DNA of 64,000 nt from Mesorhizobium sp. Root102 (lineage in GTDB: Bacteria; Pseudomonadota; Alphaproteobacteria; Rhizobiales; Rhizobiaceae), in contig NZ_LMCP01000009.1 in the NCBI RefSeq assembly GCF_001425625.1, positions 62,001-126,000 of the forward strand, in the 5' to 3' direction. This document shows positions 18,442 through 30,763 of this stretch, piece by piece. The position numbers and the translations under genes are program-made. The notes beneath the pieces were generated by a model. The model did not search any database and had not been told where the DNA came from. It worked only from the letters and a program-made list of their open reading frames with translations. How positions within the stretch are numbered: the first letter of the stretch is position 1; the number at the start of each line of letters is the position of its first letter.

Positions 18442-19524
18442 ATGAACGACAAACCAGAGACTGCCGCCCGCCCCGACGCCGGCAGTGCGACCAAGGCTTC
18501 CGATACCTCGGAAGAGGGATCAAGTCCGAGTCCCGTTACCTCTGGCGCTGCCAGCGTTGCCAGCGAAACATCGCCTGCCGGTCCCTCCCTGTTCGACCGC
18601 GTTCTGGGCTTGTTTCGGCAACGCAATGGAACCAGCCTGCGTGAGGAAATCGCCGGCGCGCTTGCCGAGACGACGAGCGATGCCGAATCCTTCTCGCCCG
18701 GCGAACGCGCCATGCTCAACAACATCCTGCGGCTGCGCGAGGTGCGCGTCGAGGACGTCATGGTGCCGCGCGCCGACATCCAGGGGGTCGAGATCACGAC
18801 GACGCTCGGCGATCTCCTGGGCACCTTCGAACAATCCGGCCATTCGCGCATGCCGGTCTATTCCGAGACGCTCGATGATCCGCGCGGCATGGTCCATATC
18901 CGTGACGTGCTGGCCCACATCACCAAGATCGCACGCGTCAAGAAGGGCCGCACGACCAGGAAAACCCCCGCCGCCACGGTTCTCGACCTCGCCCAGGTCG
19001 ACCTCGCACGCACCATTGGCGACCTCAACCTGATCCGCCCGGTGCTGTTCGTGCCGCCGTCTATGCTTGCCTCCGACCTGATGGGTCGCATGCAGACGAC
19101 GCGCACCCAGATGGCGCTGGTCATTGATGAATATGGCGGCACCGACGGCCTTGCCTCGCTGGAGGACATCGTCGAGATGGTGGTCGGCGACATCGAGGAT
19201 GAGCATGACGAAGACGAGCCGATGATCACCCAGAGCGGTGACGGCGTGTTCATCGTCGACGGCAAGGCCGAGATCGACGACGTTGCCAAGATGATCGGCG
19301 AGGATTTCGCCGCCGGTGAACATGGCGAATATGTCGACACCATCGGCGGCATGATCTTCAACACGCTTGGCCGCGTCCCTGCCCGCGGCGAGGTGGTGCA
19401 GGCCATACCCGGCTTCGAGTTCCACGTGCTCGACGCCGATCCGCGCCGCGTCAAGCGCGTGCGCATCGTGCAGAGCCAGAAGGGCGAGCGCCGCCGGCGC
19501 GCCGCGCGCACCGAGCAGGCTTAA
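18442..19524 (+). CDS. CBS-domain protein of the CorC/HlyC family
   Basis: A 360-residue protein with two CBS domains (VEDVMVPRADIQGVEI and the later LDLAQVDLARTIG region) and a C-terminal CorC_HlyC transporter-associated domain (EDIVEMVVGDIEDEHDE and the IGGMIF stretch). No membrane helices are seen, so it is the soluble CorC type rather than a full CNNM transporter. E. coli CorC (YbeX) is linked to ybeY and lnt, and the same neighbours are present here. Function may concern Mg/Co homeostasis or ribosome assembly. Confidence 0.9.
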   Translation: MNDKPETAARPDAGSATKASDTSEEGSSPSPVTSGAASVASETSPAGPSLFDRVLGLFRQRNGTSLREEIAGALAETTSDAESFSPGERAMLNNILRLREVRVEDVMVPRADIQGVEITTTLGDLLGTFEQSGHSRMPVYSETLDDPRGMVHIRDVLAHITKIARVKKGRTTRKTPAATVLDLAQVDLARTIGDLNLIRPVLFVPPSMLASDLMGRMQTTRTQMALVIDEYGGTDGLASLEDIVEMVVGDIEDEHDEDEPMITQSGDGVFIVDGKAEIDDVAKMIGEDFAAGEHGEYVDTIGGMIFNTLGRVPARGEVVQAIPGFEFHVLDADPRRVKRVRIVQSQKGERRRRAARTEQA

Positions 19525-19568
19525 GCATGATGCCGAAAAGTTGCAGACTTTTCCGATAAACCTCATGC
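19525..19568. repeat. Dispersed palindromic repeat, type A (shortened)
   Basis: GCATGA (19525-19530) and TCATGC (19563-19568) flank an inner hairpin AAAAGT-TGCAG-ACTTTT. It starts right at the end of the CBS-protein gene. Confidence 0.65.
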
Positions 19569-19640
19569 GACAAAACAAGGATCTAAGCGCTTACGAATGA
19601 CGGTCGAAGACCCTTCAAGCACTCCACCCTGGGGTCCGGT

Positions 19641-20066
19641 GTGTTCTACAAGGATCCATGGGCCGCGCTGGCCTGGCTTGAAGCGGCCTTCGGTTTCGCG
19701 CGCAGCATGGTGGTCCGTGATGCCGAGGGAAGACTTGTTCACGCCGAGATGCGGTTCGGCGACTGCTACATCATCGTCGATTCCGAATGGGCCGATTATG
19801 TCACCAGCCCGGCTTCGGTCTCGGGCAAGAACACGCAATCGGTCTATGTCAGACTGAAGGATAGCATCGACGCACATTGCGAGCATGGTAGGGCCGCCGG
19901 TGCTGATATGATCCAGGAGCCGACGGATCAGCTCTACGGCGAGCGCCAGTATCGGGCGCGCGATCCCGAGGGCCATGTCTGGACCTTCACGCAGACCATC
20001 CTTTCGGTTCCGCGCGAGGAGGCCGAGCGGCTGGGCGATGTTCAAATCGAGGGTTGGCACCGGTAG
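19641..20066 (+). CDS. VOC-superfamily (glyoxalase/PhnB-like) protein, possibly frameshifted at the 5' end
   Basis: A 141-residue protein beginning at GTG 19641 with VFYKDPWAALAWLEAAFGF, typical of the first repeat of a VOC metal-binding domain, and ending with RARDPEGHVWTFTQT, the second-repeat Glu region. Substrate is unknown. An ATG at 19597 opens a different frame (MTVEDPSSTPPWG) that reads like the missing N-terminus; one extra base near 19630 would join the two. Either translation starts at GTG 19641, where GGGG is a possible ribosome site, or the gene carries a one-base deletion. Confidence 0.65.
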   Translation: MFYKDPWAALAWLEAAFGFARSMVVRDAEGRLVHAEMRFGDCYIIVDSEWADYVTSPASVSGKNTQSVYVRLKDSIDAHCEHGRAAGADMIQEPTDQLYGERQYRARDPEGHVWTFTQTILSVPREEAERLGDVQIEGWHR

Positions 20067-20168
20067 AGCGGTGGCGGAGCTTGCATCACGGCCGGCCATC
20101 CGGCGTTTGGAGCGTGGACCGCGGCCTGTTAAATCTTGCGTCCTGATTCGCGCGACTCGGAAGTATGC

Positions 20169-21761
20169 ATGGAGCGCCTGGCCGGCCGGATAATTCTGCT
20201 TTGGGGTTGGCGGCGCGCGCTCGTGGCGTTTCTCGCAGGCGCCCTGGCAGTGCTTGGGCAGGCGCCCTACGATTTCTTCGCCGCCTGTTTCATCTCGTTT
20301 CCGCTGCTGGTCTGGCTGATCGACGGCGCCACCGGTGAAGCCTCGGCCAGCCTGTTCCGGCGCCTGCGGCCGGCCTTCGCCGTCGGCTGGTGGTTCGGCT
20401 TCGGCTATTTTCTTGCCGGCCTCTGGTGGATCGGCTCGGCGCTGCTGGTCGAGGCCGACAGCTTTGCCTGGGCGCTTCCCTTCGCAGTAGTCGGCATTCC
20501 TTTCATGCTCGCCTTTTTCTACGGCTTTGCGGCCATGGTTGCCCGCCTGCTGTGGAGCAACGATATCGGCCGTATCGCCGCCCTTGCCTTCGGCTTCGGG
20601 CTGGCGGAGTGGCTGCGCGACTTCCTGTTCACTGGGTTTCCCTGGAATGCCATCGGCTATGCGGCCATGCCCGTGCCTTTGCTGATGCAGAGCGTTTCGG
20701 TCACCGGCATGATCGGCATGAACGCGCTCGCGGTGTTCGTCTTCGCCCTGCCGGCATTGCTGGCGGCACGCCGGCATCTGCGCCTCGGTGCGGCGCTGTT
20801 TGTCGTGCTTGCCGCCACCCATGTCGGCTTCGGCTATGTCAGGCTTGCCGCTGCCGAAAAGCCGGCGGCGCGCAGCCTGGACGTCCGCATCGTCCAGCCG
20901 GCCGTGGACCTGTCGGAAAAGTGGGACGCATCGGTGCGCGACCGCATCTTCGCCACCTTGATGGGGCTGTCGGCCAAGGCGCCGGACCCTGGCCATGAAA
21001 AGCCGCAACTGATCCTGTGGCCCGAAACCTCTGTGCCGTTCCTCTTCACCGAGCGTCCGGACGCATTGACGGCGCTGGGTGACATGCTCGGACCCGGCCA
21101 GATGCTGATCGCCGGCGTCGTCCGCGAGGAAGGCGGCTCGGCCGCGAATGCCGACAGCCGCTATTACAACTCCGTGGTGGCGATCGACGACAAGGGTGAG
21201 ATCACCGACGCTGTCGACAAGGTTCATCTGGTGCCGTTCGGCGAATACCTGCCTTTCTCCGACCTGCTCGAGCGGTTCGGCATCGAGCAGCTGGTTGCCG
21301 GGCCGATGACGTTTGCGGCCGGCAACGAACGGCACGCCATCACCCTGCCTGACGGCATCCTCGCACTGCCATTTATCTGTTACGAGGTGATCTTTCCCGA
21401 TCTGGTGGCAGTTGACGCAACGTCAGCACAGCTTATTGTGAACGTTACCAATGATGCGTGGTTCGGCGACACGCCGGGTCCGTATCAGCATTTCAGGCAG
21501 GCCCAGATCCGTGCGGTGGAAAATGGATTGCCATTGGTGCGTGCTGCCAACAACGGCATTTCGGCCGTCGTTGACCCGCGCGGCCGCATCGTTGATGCGC
21601 TGGCGATCGACGCGCGCGGCGCCATCGATGTGCATGTACCGATTTCCGAAAAGGCGCTCATATCTCCCGGCCAACGGCGCATTAACGGAATGCTGATCAT
21701 GTTGCTGTTTGCCGTTGTGGCAGTGCTGTTGAACGTAAGGCAGAGGCTACGGGCGAATTGA
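20169..21761 (+). CDS. lnt: Apolipoprotein N-acyltransferase
   Basis: Adds the third acyl chain to the N-terminal Cys of lipoproteins, at the inner membrane facing the periplasm. The 530-residue protein has an N-terminal multi-helix membrane part and a C-terminal nitrilase-fold domain with the catalytic triad visible: Glu in LWPETSVPF, Lys in [14 protein letters not shown] and Cys in [11 protein letters not shown]. It should act on the lipoproteins encoded here (two adaptors, CpaD). The S. meliloti orthologue is the acid-tolerance gene actA, and a phrR/praR-type regulator follows it there too. Confidence 0.95.
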   Translation: MERLAGRIILLWGWRRALVAFLAGALAVLGQAPYDFFAACFISFPLLVWLIDGATGEASASLFRRLRPAFAVGWWFGFGYFLAGLWWIGSALLVEADSFAWALPFAVVGIPFMLAFFYGFAAMVARLLWSNDIGRIAALAFGFGLAEWLRDFLFTGFPWNAIGYAAMPVPLLMQSVSVTGMIGMNALAVFVFALPALLAARRHLRLGAALFVVLAATHVGFGYVRLAAAEKPAARSLDVRIVQPAVDLSEKWDASVRDRIFATLMGLSAKAPDPGHEKPQLILWPETSVPFLFTERPDALTALGDMLGPGQMLIAGVVREEGGSAANADSRYYNSVVAIDDKGEITDAVDKVHLVPFGEYLPFSDLLERFGIEQLVAGPMTFAAGNERHAITLPDGILALPFICYEVIFPDLVAVDATSAQLIVNVTNDAWFGDTPGPYQHFRQAQIRAVENGLPLVRAANNGISAVVDPRGRIVDALAIDARGAIDVHVPISEKALISPGQRRINGMLIMLLFAVVAVLLNVRQRLRAN

Positions 21762-21787
21762 CAGCCCACACATTAGAAACTCATACT
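21758..21787 (+). promoter_or_regulatory. Candidate promoter of the XRE regulator gene
   Basis: TTGACA (21758-21763) and CATACT (21782-21787) are separated by 18 bp. The -35 overlaps the lnt stop codon, so the regulator can be transcribed independently of lnt. Confidence 0.55.
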
Positions 21788-21898
21788 GTAAGCGCCTGAA
21801 ATTTCTCGAAGTCGGTGGATCGTTCTGTTGGGGCAGTTGCCTCCGGCGTCGTTTGGGCAGGAAAAAAGAGAAAGCCGAAAAAATTCGGCGAGGAAAAA

Positions 21899-22318
21899 AT
21901 GACAGAAGACAACAAGAAGAAACCGAATCCGATCGATATCCATGTCGGCAGTCGCATCCGGCTTCGCCGCAACATGCTGGGAATGAGCCAGGAAAAGCTC
22001 GGAGAAAATCTCGGTATCACATTTCAACAGATTCAGAAATATGAAAAGGGCACCAACCGCGTCGGCGCCAGCCGTCTGCAGGCGATCGCATCCATACTCG
22101 GCGTGCCTGTCGCCTTCTTTTTCGAGGATGCGCCCGGCCAGGAGCCCGTGGCGGGCCGTGGGTTTGCCGAGGATGCGTCGATGGCTTTCGCCGTCGAATT
22201 CTGCGGCAGCCCCGAAGGTCTTCAGCTCAACCGGGCCTTTGTCAAAATCGCCGACGCCAAGGTGCGCCGCAGGATCATAGATCTGGTCAAGTCCCTCTCC
22301 ACTGACGATGCCGACTGA
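21899..22318 (+). CDS. praR: XRE-family regulator, PraR/PhrR-like
   Basis: A 139-residue DNA-binding protein with a helix-turn-helix at about residues 20-65 (MSQEKLGENLGITFQQIQKY) and a short C-terminal domain. The position between lnt and metK matches PraR of Rhizobium and PhrR of Sinorhizobium, which affect quorum sensing, surface attachment and acid response. Start ATG 21899 follows GAGG with good spacing; the upstream in-frame extension lacks a ribosome site. Targets here are not determinable. Confidence 0.82.
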   Translation: MTEDNKKKPNPIDIHVGSRIRLRRNMLGMSQEKLGENLGITFQQIQKYEKGTNRVGASRLQAIASILGVPVAFFFEDAPGQEPVAGRGFAEDASMAFAVEFCGSPEGLQLNRAFVKIADAKVRRRIIDLVKSLSTDDAD

Positions 22319-22401
22319 TCCGCAATCGCGCTTGAACCGGCGGCGCCTTGCCGCCAGTGGCACAAGATAACTGCATCGAGATTCATGCCAGAACCGAAGC
22401 A

Positions 22402-22472
22402 CCGCTTGACGAGCGGCGCTTCGCCCCGCTAACACGTGGCGCGCCAAAATCGGCAGCCTGCCGATCGTTTTT
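22402..22472 (+). promoter_or_regulatory. Structured metK leader with terminator-like hairpin
   Basis: Two hairpins compete for AGCGG at 22412-22416: it can pair with CCGCT 22402-22406 or with CCGCT 22426-22430. A third hairpin, ATCGGC-AGCCT-GCCGAT (22449-22465), is followed by CGTTTTT. It ends just before the metK ribosome site (AGAGGGG), 15 bases ahead of the GTG. The shape fits an attenuator, but no known SAM riboswitch consensus was recognised. Confidence 0.45.
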
Positions 22473-22487
22473 CAAGAGGGGACACCC

Positions 22488-23753
22488 GTGACGCGGCAGA
22501 ACTACTTCTTTACCTCGGAATCCGTTGCCGAGGGCCACCCCGATAAAGTCTGTGACCGGATATCCGACGAGATCGTCGATCTGGTCTATCGCGAAGCCAA
22601 GAAAACCGGGATGGACCCGTGGAAAGTCCGTGTCGCCTGCGAGACGCTGGCCACCACCAACCGTGTCGTCATCGCCGGCGAGGTGCGCGTCCCCGAGACC
22701 CTGCTGAAGAAGGACAAGGCCGGCAATATTCTCAAGGATGCCGCCGGCCATCCGGTCGTCAATCCGGCCAAGTTCAAGTCGGTCGCCCGCAAGGCGATCC
22801 GCGAAATCGGCTATGAGCAGGCCGGCTTCCACTGGAAAACGGCGAAGATCGAGGTCCTGCTGCATGGCCAGTCGCCGGATATCGGCCAGGGCGTCGACAA
22901 CGCCTCCGACCGTCAGGGCGAAGAGGGTGCCGGCGATCAGGGCATCATGTTCGGTTATGCCTGCCGCGAGACGCCGGATCTGATGCCGGCGCCGATTTAC
23001 TACAGCCACAAGATCCTCGAACTGCTGGCTGCCGCCCGTCACGAGGGCAGCGGTGAAGCTGGCAAGCTCGGGCCGGACGCCAAGAGCCAGGTCACCGTTC
23101 GCTATGTCGACGGCAAGGCCGCCGAGGCGACGCAGATCGTGCTGTCCACCCAGCATCTCGATGCGAGCTGGGATTCGAAGAAGGTTCGCAAGGTTGTCGA
23201 ACCCTATATCCGCGAGGCGCTGGGCGAACTGAAGATCGCCGACAACTGCATGTGGTACATCAATCCGACCGGCAAGTTTGTCATTGGCGGACCGGACGGT
23301 GACGCCGGGCTGACCGGCCGCAAGATCATCGTCGACACCTATGGTGGTGCCGCACCGCATGGCGGCGGCGCCTTCTCCGGCAAGGACACCACCAAGGTCG
23401 ATCGTTCGGCGGCCTATGCGGCGCGCTATCTGGCCAAGAACGTCGTGGCGGCGAAACTCGCCGACCGCTGCACCATCCAGCTTTCCTACGCCATCGGCGT
23501 TGCCCAGCCGTTGTCGGTCTATGTCGACCTGCACGGCACTGGCAAGGTCGACGAGGCAAAGCTCGAGGAGGCGCTGCGCACCGTGATGGATCTGTCGCCA
23601 TCCGGCATCCGCCGCCATCTCGATCTCAATAAGCCGATCTACGCCAAGACGTCGTCCTACGGCCATTTCGGCCGCAAGGCCGGCCGCGACGGGTCTTTCT
23701 CCTGGGAAAAGACCGATCTCGCCAAGGCGCTCAGGGACGCGGTCGCCGCCTGA
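22488..23753 (+). CDS. metK: S-adenosylmethionine synthase
   Basis: Makes SAM from methionine and ATP; cytoplasmic tetramer. The 421-residue protein has the hallmark motifs [32 protein letters not shown] and [19 protein letters not shown]. It starts with GTG after AGAGGGG. Two inserts, around [16 protein letters not shown] and [12 protein letters not shown], make it slightly longer than the E. coli enzyme. SAM from this enzyme is used by several neighbours (trmB, miaB, rsmC-like). Confidence 0.97.
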   Translation: MTRQNYFFTSESVAEGHPDKVCDRISDEIVDLVYREAKKTGMDPWKVRVACETLATTNRVVIAGEVRVPETLLKKDKAGNILKDAAGHPVVNPAKFKSVARKAIREIGYEQAGFHWKTAKIEVLLHGQSPDIGQGVDNASDRQGEEGAGDQGIMFGYACRETPDLMPAPIYYSHKILELLAAARHEGSGEAGKLGPDAKSQVTVRYVDGKAAEATQIVLSTQHLDASWDSKKVRKVVEPYIREALGELKIADNCMWYINPTGKFVIGGPDGDAGLTGRKIIVDTYGGAAPHGGGAFSGKDTTKVDRSAAYAARYLAKNVVAAKLADRCTIQLSYAIGVAQPLSVYVDLHGTGKVDEAKLEEALRTVMDLSPSGIRRHLDLNKPIYAKTSSYGHFGRKAGRDGSFSWEKTDLAKALRDAVAA

Positions 23754-23776
23754 TTGCGGCGCCGCAAAGTCCCGCC

Positions 23777-24478
23777 ATGGACCCGAAGGACAGACCAAGC
23801 CGCGCGACCGAAGCCTTCTTCGGTCGCCGGCGCGGCAAGACCATGCGTCCGCAGCAGGCGGCCGCATTGGAAAGCGGCTTCGGCACATACCGGCTCGATC
23901 TGGCGGCCGAACCGCCGGCTGATCTGCACACCCTGTTTGATGCCAACGTTTGCGCGATTCGCCTCGAGATCGGCTTCGGCGGCGGCGAGCATCTCCTGCA
24001 TCGCGCGACCGAGGCGCCTTCGATCGGCTTTATCGGCGTCGAGCCCTTCGTCAACGGCATGGCCAAGATGATGATGGCGGTGCGGGAGAAACCGCTCGCC
24101 AATCTGCGGGTTTATGACGACGACGCCACCCGGCTGCTCGACTGGCTGCCGCAAGCCTCGCTCGACGGCATCGATCTGCTCTATCCCGATCCCTGGCCGA
24201 AGAAGAAACACTGGAAGCGGCGCTTCGTCAGCCCGGTCAATCTCGAGCGGTTCGCGCGTGTGCTGAAGCCTGGTTCAAAATTCCGCTTTGCGTCCGATAT
24301 CGACACCTATGTCAACTGGACCCTGCTGCATTGCCGTGCGCATGGCGCATTCGCATGGCAGGCTTCGGAGGCGGCGGACTGGCACCGGCCTTATGCCGGC
24401 TGGCCGGGGACGCGTTATGAGGCGAAGGCCATTCGTGAGGGGCGGCGCCCGGCCTATCTCACTTTTGTCAGAACATAG
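23777..24478 (+). CDS. trmB: tRNA (guanine-N7)-methyltransferase
   Basis: Methylates G46 in tRNA variable loops using SAM. The 233-residue protein shows the SAM-binding [13 protein letters not shown] and the TrmB motif [19 protein letters not shown] 23777 is 23 bases after metK, so the two are likely cotranscribed, as in other rhizobia. Confidence 0.95.
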   Translation: MDPKDRPSRATEAFFGRRRGKTMRPQQAAALESGFGTYRLDLAAEPPADLHTLFDANVCAIRLEIGFGGGEHLLHRATEAPSIGFIGVEPFVNGMAKMMMAVREKPLANLRVYDDDATRLLDWLPQASLDGIDLLYPDPWPKKKHWKRRFVSPVNLERFARVLKPGSKFRFASDIDTYVNWTLLHCRAHGAFAWQASEAADWHRPYAGWPGTRYEAKAIREGRRPAYLTFVRT

Positions 24479-24496
24479 GCCCGCTCACGGCGCACG

Positions 24497-24598
24497 AGAG
24501 CAATTCCAGGAAAAGTATGAAACTGTTTTCCGTCGGGGATTGGGTCAAAACAAAGAGTTAGAGCGGTTCGCCGTTTCCGTGAAACGGTGAACTGCTCT
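24497..24598. repeat. Dispersed palindromic repeat, type B (about 100 bp)
   Basis: Bounded by AGAGCA and TGCTCT. It contains CAATTCCAGGAAAAGT, a central CAAAACAAAGAGTTAGAG and a GTTTCCGTGAAAC hairpin. Near-identical copies lie at 32178-32280 and, inverted, at 47228-47331. It lies between trmB and the small ORF on the other strand. Confidence 0.85.
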
Positions 24599-24642
24599 GG
24601 TCTCGGACCGTTGCAAAGGCGAGTATCATCCACTCGCCAAAT

Positions 24643-24807
24643 TCAGAAACGGCCAATCCTGTTGAATACAGCTGGATCCATTCCGAGCTTGCGCAAGTCG
24701 TCGGCGCGCGGCTTGCGGCCCGCTTCCACGGCACGCGAGGCAGCGACCGCACTGCCAAATGTCGTGAAAAGTTCGCCTATGGCGGATAAGATCTTGCGGT
24801 TGGTCAT
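24643..24807 (-). CDS. Small conserved-looking protein, 54 residues, unknown
   Basis: A short soluble protein starting MTNRKILSAIGELF, with an Ala-rich helical middle and the end DPAVFNRIGRF. I recall similar short proteins in rhizobial genomes but cannot name a function. ATG 24807 is preferred over ATG 24813 because AAAGGG is eight bases away. It has no operon partners and points away from the rimP promoter. An N-terminal helix with alternating charged and hydrophobic residues and no signal peptide suggests a cytoplasmic protein. Confidence 0.6.
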   Translation of the reverse strand: MTNRKILSAIGELFTTFGSAVAASRAVEAGRKPRADDLRKLGMDPAVFNRIGRF

Positions 24808-24966
24808 GGTCATGCCCTTTCGGTGCTGTGTCGTGCAATCATCTTTGTGCGACGCACCATAGATGGGGATACAACGGCAAAGCTCACAGGGGTTTTGCCG
24901 CATGGAGGTCATGCGTCTGGCGCAACACTGGCGCTGCACGGCTTTTGTTCGGCCGGCACGGCGGGC

Positions 24967-24995
24967 TTGAAACACCGGCCATGATCGTTTATATC
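24967..24995 (+). promoter_or_regulatory. Candidate promoter of the rimP-nusA-infB operon
   Basis: TTGAAA (24967-24972), a 17-bp spacer and TATATC (24990-24995) make a good sigma70-type promoter. Transcription would begin near 25002, giving a leader of about 93 nt before rimP. Confidence 0.65.
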
Positions 24996-25022
24996 AGCCT
25001 CAAATTCTTGGTCGGTATGACG

Positions 25023-25054
25023 AAGAGTGGGTCCACCCGGTCCCGCTCTTTTTT
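25023..25054 (+). terminator. Intrinsic terminator-like hairpin in the rimP leader
   Basis: AAGAGTGGG (25023-25031) pairs with CCCGCTCTT (25042-25050) around a 10-nt loop, followed by a run of Ts. It lies about 20 nt after the predicted start site and 40 nt before rimP, the position of an attenuator. NusA, encoded downstream, influences termination, so feedback is possible. Confidence 0.6.
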
Positions 25055-25094
25055 ATTACCTGCCGATAACTTCGGGTAGAACGACAGGGTCTCA

Positions 25095-25742
25095 ATGACT
25101 GCAACGGCAAACGAGGGCGACGATCGCATCATCCGCGAAAGCGGCATCGATGCGCGCATCGCGCTGATCGTCCAGCCGGTCCTGCGTGGCATCGGCTTCC
25201 GCCTCGTGCGGGTGCATCTGTCGGGCCAGAACGGGCTGACGCTGCAGATCATGGCCGAGCGCGAGGACGGCACCATGACCGTCGAGGATTGCGAAGAGGT
25301 CAGCCGCGCGGTGTCGCCGGCGCTCGACGTCGATGATCCGATCGAAAAGGCCTATCACCTTGAAGTCTCGTCGCCCGGCATCGACCGGCCGCTGGTCCGC
25401 AAATCGGATTTCACGACCTGGACGGGTCATCTGGTCAAGATGGAAACATCGATCGTCGTTGCGGACCGCAAGCGGTTCAAGGGCAAGATAGTCGAGGCCG
25501 GTGAAGACGATGTGCTGATCGAGCGCGAAAAGGCCGCCTATGGCGAGGAGCCGACGGTGCGGGTTCCCTATGACGCGATTTCCGAAACGCGCCTGATCCT
25601 GACCGACGATCTCATCCGCGACGCCCTGTCGAAGGACAACAGGGCGCGCAAGGAAGCCAAAAAACGTCGCGGCGAACCGGACGACGATGCGCCCGAGGGT
25701 GCGGACGCGGACGCCACGGAAGAACACGAACAGGAACTATGA
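25095..25742 (+). CDS. rimP: Ribosome maturation factor RimP
   Basis: A 215-residue protein needed for 30S subunit maturation. It has the RimP core ([21 protein letters not shown] and [14 protein letters not shown]) and a charged C-terminal tail ([15 protein letters not shown]) longer than in E. coli. First gene of the nusA-infB operon; nusA begins 49 bases after its stop. Confidence 0.95.
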   Translation: MTATANEGDDRIIRESGIDARIALIVQPVLRGIGFRLVRVHLSGQNGLTLQIMAEREDGTMTVEDCEEVSRAVSPALDVDDPIEKAYHLEVSSPGIDRPLVRKSDFTTWTGHLVKMETSIVVADRKRFKGKIVEAGEDDVLIEREKAAYGEEPTVRVPYDAISETRLILTDDLIRDALSKDNRARKEAKKRRGEPDDDAPEGADADATEEHEQEL

Positions 25743-25791
25743 TTGAGCTGCCGGGCGCAAAGGTCCGGCAAACAGGCTCGGGAGAAAAACG

Positions 25792-27387
25792 ATGGTTGTA
25801 AGCGCCAACAGACTTGAACTGCTGCAGATCGCCGACGCGGTTGCGCGTGAAAAGTCGATCGACAAGTCGATCGTCATCGCCGCCATGGCCGACGCGATCC
25901 AGAAAGCGGCGCGCTCGCGTTATGGCCAGGAGACCAACATCCGCGCCGACATCAACCCGAACACCGGCGAGATGAAGCTGCAGCGGCTGATGGAAGTGGT
26001 CGAGAAGGTCGACGACTACGCCACGCAGATCGCCATTTCTTCGGCCCGCGAGCGCAATCCCGATGCCCAGCTCGGCGATTTCATCGCCGAACAGCTGCCG
26101 CCGATGGATTTCGGCCGCATCGCGGCCCAGTCGGCCAAGCAGGTCATCGTGCAGAAGGTGCGCGAGGCCGAACGCGATCGCCAGTATGACGAATACAAGG
26201 ACCGCATCGGCGAAATCGTCAACGGCACCGTCAAGCGCGTCGAATACGGCAACGTCATCGTCGATCTCGGCCGCGGCGAGGCGATCATCCGTCGCGACGA
26301 ACTGATCCCGCGCGAAAACTACAAATACGGCGACCGCGTCCGCGCCTACGTTTACGACGTGCGCCGTGAGCAGCGCGGCCCGCAGATCTTCCTGTCGCGA
26401 ACCCATCCGCAGTTCATGGCCAAACTGTTCACCATGGAAGTGCCGGAAATCTATGACGGCATCATCGAGATCAAGGCGGTCGCCCGCGACCCGGGTTCGC
26501 GCGCCAAGATCGCCGTCATCTCGCGCGATAGCTCGATCGATCCTGTCGGCGCCTGCGTTGGTATGCGCGGCAGCCGCGTCCAGGCCGTCGTCGGCGAATT
26601 GCAGGGCGAGAAGATCGACATCATTCCGTGGTCGCCTTCGGCCGCGTCCTTCATCGTCAACGCGCTGCAGCCGGCGGAAGTCGCCAAGGTCGTGCTCGAC
26701 GAGGATGCCGAACGCATCGAAGTCGTGGTTCCCGACGACCAGCTGTCGCTGGCCATCGGCCGCCGCGGCCAGAACGTGCGGCTCGCTTCGCAGCTGACCG
26801 GCTGGGATATCGACATCCTGACCGAGGCCGAAGAATCCGAGCGTCGCCAGAAGGAATTCGTCGAGCGTTCGTCGCTGTTCATGGAAGCCCTCGACGTCGA
26901 CGAGATGGTCGGCCAGGTGCTCGCGTCCGAAGGCTTCACCAGCGTCGAGGAAGTCGCTTATGTCGATTCCGGCGAGATCGCCTCGATCGACGGTTTCGAC
27001 GAAGACACCGCTTCGGAAATCCAGACCCGCGCCCGCGAATATCTGGAGAAGATCGAGGCCGAGCACGACGACAAGCGCAAGGCGCTCGGCGTCTCGGACG
27101 AATTGCGCGAAATCCCCGGCATCACCACTGCCATGATGGTGACGCTCGGCGAAGACGGCGTGAAGACGATCGAGGACTTCGCCGGCTATGCCGCCGACGA
27201 CCTCACCGGCTGGAAGGAACGCAAGGACGGCGAAACCAAGGTATTCCCCGGCGTGCTGGCCAATCACGGCGTCGCGCGTGCCGATGCCGAGCAGATGGTT
27301 CTGGCTGCCCGCCTCAAGGCCGGCTGGATCACCGAAGACGAGCTTGCGGCCGAAGAAGTCTCGGCTGACGAAGCCGTTGGTGCGTGA
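25792..27387 (+). CDS. nusA: Transcription termination/antitermination factor NusA
   Basis: A 531-residue RNA polymerase-binding factor that modulates pausing, termination and antitermination. Domains in order: N-terminal polymerase-binding domain, S1 domain (about 135-200, [18 protein letters not shown]), KH1 and KH2 ([14 protein letters not shown] and [15 protein letters not shown]), then two C-terminal helix-hairpin-helix repeats and an acidic tail. It is the second gene of the operon after rimP. Confidence 0.97.
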   Translation: MVVSANRLELLQIADAVAREKSIDKSIVIAAMADAIQKAARSRYGQETNIRADINPNTGEMKLQRLMEVVEKVDDYATQIAISSARERNPDAQLGDFIAEQLPPMDFGRIAAQSAKQVIVQKVREAERDRQYDEYKDRIGEIVNGTVKRVEYGNVIVDLGRGEAIIRRDELIPRENYKYGDRVRAYVYDVRREQRGPQIFLSRTHPQFMAKLFTMEVPEIYDGIIEIKAVARDPGSRAKIAVISRDSSIDPVGACVGMRGSRVQAVVGELQGEKIDIIPWSPSAASFIVNALQPAEVAKVVLDEDAERIEVVVPDDQLSLAIGRRGQNVRLASQLTGWDIDILTEAEESERRQKEFVERSSLFMEALDVDEMVGQVLASEGFTSVEEVAYVDSGEIASIDGFDEDTASEIQTRAREYLEKIEAEHDDKRKALGVSDELREIPGITTAMMVTLGEDGVKTIEDFAGYAADDLTGWKERKDGETKVFPGVLANHGVARADAEQMVLAARLKAGWITEDELAAEEVSADEAVGA

Positions 27388-27425
27388 GGTGAAACCGCAT
27401 CGCACCGAACCCGCCCTTGGACGAG

Positions 27426-28072
27426 ATGAACGATCGCACCTGCATCGTTACGCGCAAACAAGCCGAACCGGATGAACTGATCCGTTTCGTCGTCGGCCCG
27501 GATTCGGCCGTCGTTCCCGACATCAAGAGAAATCTGCCCGGCCGCGGTTGCTGGGTGAGCGCCGACCGCCTACATATCGACAAGGCTGCGGCGAAGAACC
27601 TCTTTGCCCGCGCCTTCAAGGCACAGGTGGTTGTGCCGCCCGATCTTGGCGGCATGGTCGACGGGCTGCTTTCCAGACACGCTCTGGGCATGCTTGGTCT
27701 TGCCCGCAAGGCAGGCGCAATTTCGCTTGGTGCTACCAAGGTCGAGAGCGCGGTGCGTAGCGGATTGGCGCTTTTCGTGCTTCACGCGATCGAGGCGTCC
27801 GACGACGGCGTGCGCAAGATCAGCCAGGCGCGACGGGCGACAGTCCATCTCGGCGGGCCCGCCATCCTTGCCTACAAACTTTTCTCCGAGGCCGAGTTGA
27901 GCTTGGCATTGGGGGGTACAAATGTGATACATGCTGCCGTTCTCGCGGGAGACGCGGGCAGGGCGGTCCAGAAGCGCATGGTTGCGCTCGACCGGTATCG
28001 GGGCGGTTCCCCGGACGATCTGGCAATGCTTGCGGCTGTTGCTGACGAAGATGATGCCGCAGAGGATATGGA

Positions 28073-28076
<4 letters not shown>
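27426..28076 (+). CDS. YlxR-type RNA-binding protein fused to an L7Ae-like domain
   Basis: A 216-residue two-domain protein. The N-terminal DUF448/YlxR domain has RTCIVTRKQ and PGRGCWVS. The C-terminal part resembles a ribosomal L7Ae/L30e-type RNA-binding domain ([18 protein letters not shown]). This fusion is usual between nusA and infB in alphaproteobacteria. Role is probably in RNA or ribosome metabolism; details are unknown. ATG 27426 is chosen, with TTG 27417 as an alternative. Its stop overlaps the infB start by four bases (ATGA). Confidence 0.88.
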
Positions 28077-30637
<2,561 letters not shown>

Positions 30638-30763
30638 GTTCGAGTGACTTGTCCATACCGGGCGGTGGCCGAAAGGCCGCCGCCCAAGGTCTATTGAGAA
30701 TGGCCCATATGAGACATGCGGCACGGTCCCATCCCGCGCCTCACGCTTTCAGGATTGAGAAAA

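Noticed and set aside
22319..22487. SAM-II or SAM/SAH riboswitch before metK
   Set aside because: The expected conserved cores were not found; only a generic set of hairpins and a terminator are visible.
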